Positions 8,401 through 17,361 of a stretch of 64,000 bases of DNA are shown here, in pieces. The stretch is taken from the NCBI RefSeq assembly GCF_015767435.1, contig NZ_JADWOV010000301.1, positions 310,001 to 374,000 of the forward strand, given 5' to 3'. The position numbers and the translations under genes are program-made. This stretch comes from Polaribacter sp. BAL334 (GTDB taxonomy: Bacteria; Bacteroidota; Bacteroidia; Flavobacteriales; Flavobacteriaceae). Below the pieces are notes generated by a model. That model was not told the DNA's origin. It worked only from the letters and a program-made list of their open reading frames with translations, and made no database searches. The number at the start of each line of letters is the position of its first letter. The stretch's first letter is position 1.

Positions 8401-10875
8401 ATGAAAAAAATCATTTTCTTTGGCATCTTGCTGATATCGTCAATAGTTGTTGCTCAAGTAAAAGGAACCATCACAGATAACAACAAACAACCACTTTCTT
8501 TTGTAAGTATTTATTTGGATAATACCATTACAGGAACCACTTCCAATGACAATGGGTATTATATTTTAGATTTAAAAAAGACAGGAAAATACACGATTGT
8601 ATTTCAATTTTTAGGATATAAAACGCTGAAAAAAGAGGTTTCAATTTCTACATTCCCATTTCAATTGGATGTTGTTTTAGTAGAAGAGAATATTGAATTG
8701 GAAGGAATTTCGATTTCTACAAAAGACAATCCTGCCAATAAAATCATGCGAAATGTCATTGCCAATAAAGATAAAAATACTGACAAATTTGCAACCTATA
8801 CAGCACAGTTTTACTCACGAGGTTTGTATAAAATAAAAGATGCTCCTGAAAAATTTTTAGGACAAACGTTGGGTGATTTTGGTGGAGGATTAGATTCCAC
8901 CAGAAGTGGCATCATTTATCTGTCAGAAACGGTTTCTGAAATTAAATTTCAAAAAAAACCAAAGCGTTTTAGAGAAAAAATCATTGCTTCCAAAGTTTCT
9001 GGACGTGATAATGGTGTGAGTTTTAATAGGGCAGAAGATGCCAATATCAATTTTTATGAAAATAGCATTGAGTTTGGAAATGAACTCGTTTCGCCAACAT
9101 CAGTCAATGCATTTGGGTATTATAATTTTAAATTGGTAGGAACTTTTACGGATAAAAATGGCAAACTCATCAATAAAATTAATATCATTCCAAAACGAAA
9201 AAACGACCGAGTTTTTAATGGTTTTTTGTATATTGTAGAGGATGATTGGGCAATTTATGGCGCAGATGTATCTGTAACTGGAGCCCAAATCAATATTCCT
9301 GTGGTGGATGTGTTGCATTTAAAACAAGATTACAATTATTCAAAAGAAAATGATGCGTGGGTTTTAATCAGTCAAAGTATTGATTTTAAAGTGAATTTCT
9401 TTGGATTTAAATTTGATGGTAGATTTTCTTCAGCCTATAAAGACTATAATTTTACACCCAATTTTACCGAAACTACGTTTACAAGAGAGGTGCTTTCATT
9501 CGAAAAAAATGCCACAGAAAAAGATTCTTTATATTGGAATTCCTTACGTCCTGTACCTTTGACAATTGAGGAAGTAAAAGATTATAAAGTAAAAGATAGT
9601 ATCAAATTGCTAAGAGAATCAAAACCTTATTTGGATTCTTTGGATAGAAAACGAAATAAATTTGAATGGATTTCTCCAATCAGAGGATATACCTACAGAA
9701 ATTCTTTTGAAAACAATACTTTTTCATACAATGGCCCTTTGCTACAAACAGGTTTTAATACGGTTCAAGGATTTTATACCTCTATTGGATTGAGTTATTT
9801 TGAGCAAATCAACAAAAAAGGAAAATGGTGGAATGCAGGTGTCAATGTAAACTATGGTTTTTCTGATGAAAAAGTGAGACCTACATTTTTCTTTACCAAA
9901 AAATGGGATAATTTTTCCAGACCAACACTTACTTTTTCTGGCGGAAATACCATTGTACAATTCAATGAACGAGAGCCAATTATGAAATTGAACAACACTA
10001 TTAGTTCGTTGTTAGATAGAAATAATTACATGAAAATCTATGAAAAAATCTATGCAAAAGTCAATTATACTGAAGAGGTTGTCAATGGAATTTATCTAAA
10101 TACTTCGCTAGAGTATGCCAACAGAAAACCGCTTTTTAACACCACTGATTATTCTTTTGCAGCTCAAGATAAAAACGGAGGGTATACCTCTAATAATCCA
10201 TTAAATCCAACAGATTTTGTCAATGCAGCATTTGAAGAACACAGTATAGCAACGTTAAAAGTGGGAGCAACATTTGTTTTTGGACAAAAATATTTGTCTT
10301 ATCCAAATAGTAAATTCAATATTGGGAATGAAAAATATCCATCCTTAAACCTTACATACACAAAACGTTTTGGAGCTTCAAACAGCGATTTGAATTCGGA
10401 TGTTTTAATTGCAAATGTGCGTCAAAATATCAATGCTGGAAATTATGGAATTTTGAATTATACTGTAAGAGCAGGCGCTTTTTTACAACAAAAAAACATC
10501 GCTTTTATGGATTTTTTACAAGCCAATGGAAATCAGTTTTCTTTTCCTTTAGACAATCAATTGACCAGTTTCAATTTGTTAGAATACTATAAATTTTATT
10601 CAAATGATAGCTATGCTGAAGCACATGTTGAGCACAATTTCAAAGGGTTTTTATTAGGTAAAATTCCTCTGATAAACAAATTGAACTTCCATTTAGTTGG
10701 TGGCGCAAAAACAATGATGATGGCTGATAAAAAACCATATACGGAGTTTTCCATTGGTTTGGACAATATCGGTTTTGGAAAATGGCGTTTTTTACGCATT
10801 GATTATGCAAAATCCTATTATGCAGGAATTCGCAATGACGGATTTTTATTTCGTTTGAATTTGTTGGGGCAATAA
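8401..10875 (+). CDS. DUF5686 outer-membrane protein with carboxypeptidase-like regulatory domain
   Basis: An 824-residue protein with a signal peptide ending at VVAQ. Residues about 20-95 form a CarboxypepD_reg-like beta sandwich (VKGTITDNNKQPLSFVSIYLDNT...GTTSNDNGYY), common at the N-termini of Bacteroidota outer-membrane proteins. The rest matches DUF5686: a central alpha/beta region and a long C-terminal half with alternating hydrophobic/aromatic strands ending in RLNLLGQ, consistent with a beta barrel. There is no TonB plug domain. The function is unknown; the product is probably in the outer membrane. Confidence 0.82.
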   Translation: MKKIIFFGILLISSIVVAQVKGTITDNNKQPLSFVSIYLDNTITGTTSNDNGYYILDLKKTGKYTIVFQFLGYKTLKKEVSISTFPFQLDVVLVEENIELEGISISTKDNPANKIMRNVIANKDKNTDKFATYTAQFYSRGLYKIKDAPEKFLGQTLGDFGGGLDSTRSGIIYLSETVSEIKFQKKPKRFREKIIASKVSGRDNGVSFNRAEDANINFYENSIEFGNELVSPTSVNAFGYYNFKLVGTFTDKNGKLINKINIIPKRKNDRVFNGFLYIVEDDWAIYGADVSVTGAQINIPVVDVLHLKQDYNYSKENDAWVLISQSIDFKVNFFGFKFDGRFSSAYKDYNFTPNFTETTFTREVLSFEKNATEKDSLYWNSLRPVPLTIEEVKDYKVKDSIKLLRESKPYLDSLDRKRNKFEWISPIRGYTYRNSFENNTFSYNGPLLQTGFNTVQGFYTSIGLSYFEQINKKGKWWNAGVNVNYGFSDEKVRPTFFFTKKWDNFSRPTLTFSGGNTIVQFNEREPIMKLNNTISSLLDRNNYMKIYEKIYAKVNYTEEVVNGIYLNTSLEYANRKPLFNTTDYSFAAQDKNGGYTSNNPLNPTDFVNAAFEEHSIATLKVGATFVFGQKYLSYPNSKFNIGNEKYPSLNLTYTKRFGASNSDLNSDVLIANVRQNINAGNYGILNYTVRAGAFLQQKNIAFMDFLQANGNQFSFPLDNQLTSFNLLEYYKFYSNDSYAEAHVEHNFKGFLLGKIPLINKLNFHLVGGAKTMMMADKKPYTEFSIGLDNIGFGKWRFLRIDYAKSYYAGIRNDGFLFRLNLLGQ

Positions 10876-10930
10876 TTGGCTGTATTTTTTATCTCGAATT
10901 CACAGATTTTATTTATTTTTTTTGCAATAA

Positions 10931-11176
10931 ATGATGACTATCAAAATCCTCTTTTTCGGAATCACAACAGATTTGACAAAAACCTCTGAAATCTCTTTTC
11001 AGATGCCAAAAAATGCCAAAGTAAAAGAGTGTAAATTGGCTTTGATAGGGCATTATCCATCACTAAAAAACATCAATTCCTATGCAATTGCAGTGAATGA
11101 AAGTTACGCAGATGATGATTTGGTGTTACAATCAAATGATGTAGTTGCTATCATTCCACCTGTGAGTGGAGGGTAA
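10931..11176 (+). CDS. moaD: MoaD/ThiS-family molybdopterin synthase small subunit
   Basis: An 81-residue ubiquitin-fold protein ending in IPPVSGG. The terminal Gly-Gly is thiocarboxylated and donates sulfur to precursor Z in molybdopterin synthesis. The length and the LKNINSYAIAVNESYADDDLVLQSNDVVAIIPP block fit MoaD rather than ThiS, and moaE lies close by. Two tandem ATG codons (10931 and 10934) are possible starts. Its stop abuts the stop of the convergent DUF3817 gene. Confidence 0.85.
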   Translation: MMTIKILFFGITTDLTKTSEISFQMPKNAKVKECKLALIGHYPSLKNINSYAIAVNESYADDDLVLQSNDVVAIIPPVSGG

Positions 11177-11449
11177 TTATCGTAGGTATTTTTGATCTAC
11201 ATAAAATGTTCCAAATGGAATGATTGAACCCAAAAAAACAATGGCCAAATCTTTAAATTTCCATTGCATTTCATCTTTGATAAGATAAGCCAAAATCAAA
11301 TACAGCATAAATAACAATCCATGTGGCATGCCTAATAATTTTACATAACTAGGATCATTTAAAACATATTTAAAATACAATCCTAAGGACATTAATAATA
11401 AGTAGGAAATTCCTTCCAAAAACCCTACAATTCTAAAGGCTAGTTTCAT
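11177..11449 (-). CDS. DUF3817 small membrane protein
   Basis: A 90-residue protein with three hydrophobic segments, beginning FRIVGFLEGISYLLLM and containing a GMPHGLLFMLYL block. These are the signatures of DUF3817 (YdzA-like integral membrane proteins). The function is unknown. It lies on the opposite strand between moaD and moaE and breaks what would be a moaDE operon. Its stop codon directly abuts the moaD stop. Confidence 0.8.
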   Translation of the reverse strand: MKLAFRIVGFLEGISYLLLMSLGLYFKYVLNDPSYVKLLGMPHGLLFMLYLILAYLIKDEMQWKFKDLAIVFLGSIIPFGTFYVDQKYLR

Positions 11450-11464
11450 TTTTTTTTGAGTTTT

Positions 11465-11538
11465 AAAGTTGCAAAGTTACAAAGTTACAAAGTCGCAAAT
11501 ATCTAAAAATCCAACAATCTAATCATCTAACAATCTAA
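11465..11538. repeat. Two adjacent 8-bp tandem micro-repeat arrays
   Basis: Positions 11465-11496 hold four copies of the octamer AAAGTTRC (the last as AAAGTCGC). Positions 11515-11538 hold three octamers CAATCTAA, TCATCTAA, CAATCTAA. Both arrays have the same 8-bp period and sit directly upstream of the moaE promoter element. Confidence 0.75.
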
Positions 11539-11546
11539 ATCTTTGC

Positions 11547-11554
11547 TATTTTTG
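11547..11554 (+). promoter_or_regulatory. -7 promoter element of moaE
   Basis: TATTTTTG matches TAnnTTTG exactly and ends 8 bases before the moaE ATG, implying a very short or absent 5' leader. No TTG at the -33 distance is visible; the octamer repeats occupy that position. Confidence 0.5.
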
Positions 11555-11561
11555 TAAAATT

Positions 11562-11984
11562 ATGCAACGAACTTCTATAAAAATTACCACAGAAAAACTT
11601 GATGTACAAACATGCTATGATTTTGTCTTTGATGAAACTTGTGGTGGAATTGTCACTTTTATAGGGACCGTTCGCAATGATACACAAGGAAAAAAGGTAA
11701 CGCAATTGGATTTTTCAACATACAAACCCATGGCAATCAAAGAAATGGAATTGATTGCTCAAGAAGCGTTGCAGCAATTTGAAATTCATAAAATTGCGAT
11801 ACATCATGCAGAAGGCTCACTGCAAATAGGAGCAATTCCTGTGATTATTGCTGCATCTGCAAAACACAGAAAAGCTGCCTTTTTAGCCTGTGAATTTGCC
11901 ATTGATACCCTCAAAAAAACAGTTCCTATTTGGAAAAAAGAATATTTTGAAGATGGCGAAGTTTGGGTCAATGCGCATCCGTAA
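11562..11984 (+). CDS. moaE: Molybdopterin synthase catalytic subunit MoaE
   Basis: A 140-residue MoaE homologue of normal length. The DETCGGIVTFIGTVRN block is the conserved N-terminal core, and HRKAAFLACEFAIDTLKKTVPIWKKE carries the family's catalytic lysines. With MoaD it inserts two sulfurs into precursor Z to make molybdopterin in the cytoplasm. moaD lies 385 bases upstream on the same strand, separated by an opposite-strand gene, so moaE appears to have its own promoter. Other moa genes are not in the window. Confidence 0.92.
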   Translation: MQRTSIKITTEKLDVQTCYDFVFDETCGGIVTFIGTVRNDTQGKKVTQLDFSTYKPMAIKEMELIAQEALQQFEIHKIAIHHAEGSLQIGAIPVIIAASAKHRKAAFLACEFAIDTLKKTVPIWKKEYFEDGEVWVNAHP

Positions 11985-12044
11985 AAAGTTTGAATTGTTT
12001 AAAAATTTCAGGTTTAAAGTTTTATCACTAAAAACTAAAAACCA

Positions 12045-13061
12045 TCAACCAACCTTCCTGCTTTGTTGCCACAAATAAAATTGCAATCCAAACAAAAAGG
12101 CACCTGCTAATAAGTGGATAGCCTGAGTTCCCATGGGAATTTCAGCATAATACATCAATATGCCTGTGATGGTTTCAAGGAAAATCAAAAATACAATCCA
12201 ATTGACCAACTTATAGCCCAAGTTTTTTGCTTGATTCAAATAAAACATACCAAAATTCACCAACACAATCGCAATAGTAAACGACCTGTGAAAATAAAAT
12301 TTAAAACTCGGATTCATCAAACTGTAGTTTTTGTTTTCAAAGCCATATAATTTTACTTGTTCATCAATAAACTGTCGTACTTGCGTTCCCATGGCAATCT
12401 GAATCAATGAAAAAAGTACGGATATAATCAATAGGCGATTAAATAGTTTGTCGTATTTATAAACCCTATTTTTTTCTGATATGATAAATTTCAATCGCAA
12501 TAAAAGTCCAATAATAATCAAACCAACCACCATGTGAATGGTAATGATAGTAGGAGTTAAATTAGAATCAACCACTGTTTTTCCTAGCCAAGCTTCAAAA
12601 AGCATTAAGAAAAATGCTCCAAATGAAAGCAATGGAATTGTCTTATTTTCCTTCCAAAATTTAGTAGAAGCATATATTAAAAATAAAAATACAAATCCTG
12701 CCAACACCGAAACCAATCTGTTGATATATTCAGTCCAAGTATGGAATGTATTAAACACAGCATAATCATGTTTGGTGTATTCAGTCCAGTTTTTTGCATT
12801 GAATTCAGTGGCTGTTTTCAAATCATTTTCGGCAACAAAAAGCGTTTCGTCTTTAATGATAATCATTCCTTTTTTGAACTCTGTATTAGGTTTCCAAGTT
12901 ATTTGTTCTTCTTCAGTTGGCGGAATATAATAGCCAAAACACTTGGGCCAATCAGGGCAACCCATTCCTGAGCCTGTCATTCGTACAACAGCTCCTGCTA
13001 AAAAAATAAGATATAAGGAAACAATCGAAATTGTAACAATTTGAGGAAACCTACTTTTCAT
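12045..13061 (-). CDS. ctaA: Heme A synthase (COX15/CtaA family)
   Basis: A 338-residue integral membrane protein with about eight helices. The N-terminal GAVVRMTGSGMGCPDWPKCFG motif, with its Cys pair, is diagnostic of COX15/CtaA. NTFHTWTEYINRLVSVLAG, TIHMVVGL, FHRSF and AIHLLAG carry the heme-binding histidines. It oxidises heme O to heme A for cytochrome c oxidase. I chose ATG 13061; a longer frame begins at 13091 but would place the start upstream of the -7 element. It is convergent with moaE. The cyoE/ctaB partner is not in the window. Confidence 0.92.
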   Translation of the reverse strand: MKSRFPQIVTISIVSLYLIFLAGAVVRMTGSGMGCPDWPKCFGYYIPPTEEEQITWKPNTEFKKGMIIIKDETLFVAENDLKTATEFNAKNWTEYTKHDYAVFNTFHTWTEYINRLVSVLAGFVFLFLIYASTKFWKENKTIPLLSFGAFFLMLFEAWLGKTVVDSNLTPTIITIHMVVGLIIIGLLLRLKFIISEKNRVYKYDKLFNRLLIISVLFSLIQIAMGTQVRQFIDEQVKLYGFENKNYSLMNPSFKFYFHRSFTIAIVLVNFGMFYLNQAKNLGYKLVNWIVFLIFLETITGILMYYAEIPMGTQAIHLLAGAFLFGLQFYLWQQSRKVG

Positions 13062-13077
13062 TTGATTAAATTTTATG

Positions 13078-13085
13078 CAAAAATA
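13078..13085 (-). promoter_or_regulatory. -7 promoter element of ctaA
   Basis: The minus strand reads TATTTTTG here, 17 bases before the chosen ATG. A TTG inside the upstream terminator hairpin lies 20 bases away, so the -33 element and the csp terminator may overlap. Confidence 0.5.
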
Positions 13086-13096
13086 CGACAAAAGAA

Positions 13097-13124
13097 AAGT
13101 CGCTTCAAATAATTGAAGCGACTT
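13097..13124 (-). terminator. Intrinsic terminator of the cold-shock gene
   Basis: A 12-bp perfect stem (13097-13108 with 13113-13124) closes an ATAA loop. On the minus strand a T-rich run (TTTTCTTTT) follows. It lies 28 bases after the csp stop. Confidence 0.85.
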
Positions 13125-13151
13125 GTTCTAATGTAAAAAAATTCTAAATAG

Positions 13152-13343
13152 TTATATAACTTTTACGTTAACCGCGTTTAAACCTTTTCTACCTTCTTTT
13201 AATTCAAATTCAACTGTATCGCCTTCTCTAACCTCATCTACTAAGCCAGAAATGTGAACGAAATGCTCTGTTTTTGAACCATCTTCAGTAATGAATCCAA
13301 AACCTTTAGATTCGTTGAAGAATTTTACTGTACCGTTTTTCAC
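13152..13343 (-). CDS. CspA-family cold-shock protein
   Basis: A 63-residue single OB-fold protein. [15 protein letters not shown] contains RNP1 (KGFGFI) and HFVHIS is RNP2, the nucleic-acid-binding surface of Csp proteins. They act as RNA chaperones that melt secondary structure. The start codon is GTG at 13343; no ATG is available at the N-terminus. It is a single-gene unit with a -7 element 28 bases upstream and a strong terminator. Confidence 0.93.
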   Translation of the reverse strand: MKNGTVKFFNESKGFGFITEDGSKTEHFVHISGLVDEVREGDTVEFELKEGRKGLNAVNVKVI

Positions 13344-13371
13344 TTTAAAAAAATAAATGTTAATAATGAAT

Positions 13372-13379
13372 CAAAGATA
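13372..13379 (-). promoter_or_regulatory. -7 promoter element of the cold-shock gene
   Basis: The minus strand reads TATCTTTG, an exact TAnnTTTG match 28 bases before the GTG start. The implied leader is only about 20-25 nt, much shorter than E. coli cspA. No clear -33 TTG is present. Confidence 0.5.
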
Positions 13380-13729
13380 CAGTTATATTTTGTGTTTTTG
13401 ATTCTTTTATGAAAATAAATTTCTGATACTCTTTTTGTTACTAAAAATGGATGCATTTTTCAAACAATCATTTCCCAAAAAAAGAATTTTATGAGAAATC
13501 CCCTAAAATGAATGGTTTACAGAGTTTTTAATTTTTATAGCTTTGAAAATCAATTAATTAATAATTTTAGTTTTTCTGTGAAAAATGGGTAAAACATCAA
13601 AATTGTTAAAAACTTTAAGCAATTTGTGAATAAGTATCCCTTTCATTTTGGATTAAAAATTTCAATCTTTGTAAGCATCGTTTTTAAATAATTATTTATT
13701 AATATCTAACTCTCAAAAAAATATATAAA
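13380..13729. other. Long intergenic region upstream of nrdB
   Basis: About 350 bases without a supported gene between the divergent csp promoter and nrdB. A plus-strand TAGCTTTG at 13538-13545 is a possible -7 element and would leave a leader of about 180 nt on nrdB. I saw no NrdR-type box and no convincing riboswitch fold. The rest is AT-rich with no clear repeat. Confidence 0.4.
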
Positions 13730-14701
13730 ATGTCTTTTACAGAACCCATTTTACAACCTAATGACAATAGATTTGTAATATTTCCTATTCAACATAATGA
13801 TTTATGGGAATGGTACAAAAAACAACAGGCTTGCTTTTGGACTGCCGAAGAAATTGATTTACACTCAGACATCGTTGATTGGAATACCAAATTGACAGAT
13901 GATGAACGCTATTTCATCAAACATATCTTAGCATTTTTTGCAGCTTCAGATGGTATTGTGAATGAAAATTTGGCGGAAAACTTTGTGAATGAAGTGCAAT
14001 ATTCTGAAGCAAAATTCTTCTATGGATTTCAAATCATGATGGAAAACATTCACTCTGAAACCTATTCGTTGTTGATTGATACCTATGTAAAAGATGAAGT
14101 TGAAAAAGACAGATTGTTCAGAGCTATTGAGGTTTTTCCAGCCATCAAAAAGAAAGCAGAATGGGCATTAAAATGGATTGAATCTGATTCTTTTGCTGAA
14201 CGATTAATTGCTTTTGCAGCAGTAGAAGGTATTTTCTTTTCAGGTGCTTTTTGTTCTATTTTTTGGTTAAAGAAAAGAGGATTATTACCAGGATTGACAT
14301 TTTCGAACGAATTGATTTCTAGAGATGAAGGCATGCATTGTGATTTTGCAGTGCATTTACACAACAATCATATTGTAAATAGAGTGACTCCTGAACGTAT
14401 CAGAGAAATTATTGTGGATGCATTAAACATTGAGCGTGAATTCATTACAGAATCATTACCGGTAAGTTTGATTGGAATGAATGCAAAATTGATGACTCAA
14501 TATTTAGAATATGTAACGGATAGATTGTTACAAGAGTTTGGATGTGATAAAGAATATGAATCAACAAATCCATTTGATTTCATGGAGATGATTTCTTTGG
14601 AAGGAAAAACCAATTTCTTCGAAAAAAGAGTTTCTGAGTATCAAAAAGCAGGAGTAAAATCAGGAGGAACTGGAAGCATTAGCTTCGATTCTGATTTTTA
14701 A
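13730..14701 (+). CDS. nrdB: Class Ia ribonucleoside-diphosphate reductase, small (radical) subunit
   Basis: A 323-residue R2 subunit closely resembling the eukaryotic-type R2 proteins. Di-iron ligands by motif are D74 (FFAASD), E105 and H108 (MENIHSE), with further Glu/His in [10 protein letters not shown] and SRDEGMHCD. The radical tyrosine is Y112. The C-terminal acidic tail ending SFDSDF is the peptide that docks on NrdA. The enzyme makes deoxyribonucleotides in the cytoplasm. nrdA follows after 133 bases on the same strand. Confidence 0.95.
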   Translation: MSFTEPILQPNDNRFVIFPIQHNDLWEWYKKQQACFWTAEEIDLHSDIVDWNTKLTDDERYFIKHILAFFAASDGIVNENLAENFVNEVQYSEAKFFYGFQIMMENIHSETYSLLIDTYVKDEVEKDRLFRAIEVFPAIKKKAEWALKWIESDSFAERLIAFAAVEGIFFSGAFCSIFWLKKRGLLPGLTFSNELISRDEGMHCDFAVHLHNNHIVNRVTPERIREIIVDALNIEREFITESLPVSLIGMNAKLMTQYLEYVTDRLLQEFGCDKEYESTNPFDFMEMISLEGKTNFFEKRVSEYQKAGVKSGGTGSISFDSDF

Positions 14702-14834
14702 GCTGCATTCCTAGAAAAAGAAAAAGAGACCCTATAACTGAATATTTTTTCAGATTTCAATAATGTAGAACTCCTAGAAATGGGATGTTTTGATGGCTAA
14801 AAAAAACAACTAACAAAATTAAACGAGTAAACCA

Positions 14835-17231
14835 ATGTTTGTATTAAAAAGAGATGGTAGAAAAGAGCCTGTGATGTTCGATAAAATCACAGCTAGAGTA
14901 AGAAAAATGTGCTACGGATTGAACACAATTGTAGATCCTGTAAAGGTTACAATGCGTGTTATTGAAGGCTTGTATGATGGAGTAACTACTTCAGAATTAG
15001 ACAATTTAGCAGCAGAAATTTCGGCAACTATGACAACTGCTCATCCTGATTATGCCAAACTTGCAGCTCGAATTGCAGTATCAAACTTGCATAAAAATAC
15101 CAAAAAATCGTTCTCAGAAACTATGGACGATTTGTATCATTATGTAAATCCACGAACTGGAAAAAAATCGCCATTAATTGCAGATGATGTTCATGAAATC
15201 ATCAAAGAAAACGCTCAAAAATTAGATTCTACCATCATCTATAATAGAGATTTTAACTACGATTATTTTGGTTTTAAAACATTAGAGCGTTCTTACTTGT
15301 TGAAATTAAACGGAGAGATTGTGGAGCGTCCTCAACAAATGTTGATGCGAGTTGCAGTAGGAATTCATAAAAATGATATTGACGAAGCCATTGCTACCTA
15401 CGAATTGATGAGTAAAAAATATTTTACACATGCTACTCCAACATTGTTCAATGCAGGAACTCCAAAACCACAAATGTCGTCTTGTTTTTTATTACAAATG
15501 CAAGATGATAGTATTGATGGAATTTACGATACCTTAAAACAAACCGCTAAAATTTCACAATCTGCAGGAGGAATAGGATTGTCTATTCACAATGTAAGAG
15601 CTACAGGAAGTTACATTGCAGGTACTAATGGAACATCAAATGGAATTGTGCCTATGTTGCGTGTTTTCAATGATACTGCACGTTACGTAGATCAAGGTGG
15701 AGGAAAACGAAAAGGTTCTTTTGCAATTTATATTGAAACTTGGCATGCAGATATTTTTGATTTCTTAGATTTAAAGAAAAACCATGGAAAAGAAGAAATG
15801 CGTGCAAGAGACTTGTTTTATGCGATGTGGATTTCAGATTTATTCATGGAACGTGTGCAAGAAGATAGCAAATGGACGTTGATGTGTCCGCACGAATGTC
15901 CGCATTTATATGATACATATGGAGAGGAATTTGAGCGTTTATACACCAGTTATGAAACTGCAGGAAAAGGTAGAAAAACAATCAGAGCACGTGAATTATG
16001 GGAAAAAATCTTAGAATCGCAAATTGAGACTGGAACGCCTTATATGTTGTATAAAGATGCTGTAAACCGTAAGTCTAATCAAAAGAATTTAGGGACCATT
16101 CGTTCATCAAATTTGTGTACTGAAATCATGGAATATACAGCGAAAGATGAAGTTGCTGTATGTAATTTAGCGTCAATTGCGTTACCAATGTTCATTACCG
16201 AAAATGAAAATGGTGTAAAGTTTTTCAATCATAAAAAATTATTCGATGTTACGAAAAAAGTAACGCGCAATTTAGACAGTGTGATTGATATGAATTACTA
16301 TCCTGTAAAAGAAGCGGAAAATTCTAATTTCAGACACAGACCAATTGGACTAGGAATTCAAGGTTTGGCAGATGCATTTATCCAATTGAGATTGCCTTTT
16401 ACATCCGAAGAAGCTAAAAAACTAAACCAAGAAATTTTTGAAACCATTTATTTTGCTGCAGTAACATCTTCTATGGAAATTGCCAAAGCAAAAGGGGCGT
16501 ATTCATCATTCCAGGGTTCTCCAATGTCAGAAGGAGAATTCCAATACAATATGTGGGGAATCAAAGATGAGGAATTGAGTGGCAATTGGGATTGGGCAAA
16601 ATTGCGCAAACAAGTGATGAAACACGGTGTTCGTAATTCATTATTAGTAGCGCCAATGCCAACAGCTTCTACATCACAAATTTTGGGAAATAATGAAGCT
16701 TTTGAACCATATACTTCCAATATTTATACAAGAAGAGTATTGTCAGGGGAATTTATTGTGGTAAACCAACATTTATTAGAAGATTTGGTTGCCCTTGGTT
16801 TGTGGGATAATGACATGAAAGAAGACATTATGCGTGCAAATGGTTCTATCCAACATATTGAAAAAATTCCAGCAGAGATTAGGGAATTGTATAAAACTGT
16901 TTGGGAAATGAGTATGAAAGATATTATTGATATGGCACGTCACAGAGGTTATTTCATTGATCAATCACAATCATTGAACTTGTTTATGAAAGATCCAGAT
17001 TATGGAAAATTAACTTCAATGCATTTTTATGCTTGGAAATCTGGATTGAAAACAGGAATGTATTATTTGAGAACAAAATCAGCTGTAAACGCAAAACAAT
17101 TTACACTGAATATCGAAAAGAAAGAAGACGAAGTTTTGGTAGAAAAACCAATGACTCCAGCAGAATTCAAAGCGATGGTTGAAGCCTCAAAAAATGCTGG
17201 TCCAGAAGATTGTGAAATGTGTGGATCTTAA
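14835..17231 (+). CDS. nrdA: Class Ia ribonucleoside-diphosphate reductase, large (catalytic) subunit
   Basis: A 798-residue R1 subunit. An N-terminal ATP-cone ([21 protein letters not shown]...) gives dATP-sensitive allosteric control. The catalytic core includes [11 protein letters not shown] and the SSNLCTEI block with active-site cysteines, and [13 protein letters not shown] near the C-terminus. The tail DCEMCGS is the CxxC that relays electrons from thioredoxin or glutaredoxin. It forms a complex with NrdB. A repeat-like hairpin and then a strong terminator follow, separating it from dgt. Confidence 0.95.
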   Translation: MFVLKRDGRKEPVMFDKITARVRKMCYGLNTIVDPVKVTMRVIEGLYDGVTTSELDNLAAEISATMTTAHPDYAKLAARIAVSNLHKNTKKSFSETMDDLYHYVNPRTGKKSPLIADDVHEIIKENAQKLDSTIIYNRDFNYDYFGFKTLERSYLLKLNGEIVERPQQMLMRVAVGIHKNDIDEAIATYELMSKKYFTHATPTLFNAGTPKPQMSSCFLLQMQDDSIDGIYDTLKQTAKISQSAGGIGLSIHNVRATGSYIAGTNGTSNGIVPMLRVFNDTARYVDQGGGKRKGSFAIYIETWHADIFDFLDLKKNHGKEEMRARDLFYAMWISDLFMERVQEDSKWTLMCPHECPHLYDTYGEEFERLYTSYETAGKGRKTIRARELWEKILESQIETGTPYMLYKDAVNRKSNQKNLGTIRSSNLCTEIMEYTAKDEVAVCNLASIALPMFITENENGVKFFNHKKLFDVTKKVTRNLDSVIDMNYYPVKEAENSNFRHRPIGLGIQGLADAFIQLRLPFTSEEAKKLNQEIFETIYFAAVTSSMEIAKAKGAYSSFQGSPMSEGEFQYNMWGIKDEELSGNWDWAKLRKQVMKHGVRNSLLVAPMPTASTSQILGNNEAFEPYTSNIYTRRVLSGEFIVVNQHLLEDLVALGLWDNDMKEDIMRANGSIQHIEKIPAEIRELYKTVWEMSMKDIIDMARHRGYFIDQSQSLNLFMKDPDYGKLTSMHFYAWKSGLKTGMYYLRTKSAVNAKQFTLNIEKKEDEVLVEKPMTPAEFKAMVEASKNAGPEDCEMCGS

Positions 17232-17237
17232 TTGATT

Positions 17238-17261
17238 GTCATTCTGAACTTGTTTCAGAAT
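17238..17261. repeat. REP-like imperfect palindrome
   Basis: GTCATTCTGAACTTGTTTCAGAAT folds as a 7-bp stem ATTCTGA / TCAGAAT with a 7-base loop. It sits 7 bases after the nrdA stop with no T-tail. The same kind of sequence is, to my knowledge, common between genes in Flavobacteriia; only one copy was noticed in this window. Confidence 0.45.
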
Positions 17262-17281
17262 TCAATAAATATAATAGTGAA

Positions 17282-17315
17282 CAAAAAAGAGAAGCAGCAT
17301 TGTTTCTCTTTTTTG
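17282..17315 (+). terminator. Terminator of nrdBA
   Basis: A 12-bp stem (17282-17293 with 17304-17315) made of an A-run plus GAGAA and its complement, loop of 10. The T-rich right arm makes it an intrinsic terminator. It lies 46 bases before the dgt ATG. Confidence 0.75.
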
Positions 17316-17361
17316 TATTTTCGAAAACTTAAAACAGCTACTGAACTAAATTCAGCATACA

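Noticed and set aside
13451..13531. 26-codon ORF in the csp-nrdB gap
   Set aside because: No ribosome-binding or promoter context, no recognisable pattern and no paralogue; it is likely chance.
13380..13729. Riboswitch or NrdR box before nrdB
   Set aside because: No paired NrdR-type palindromes and no recognisable cobalamin or other aptamer elements were seen in the sequence.
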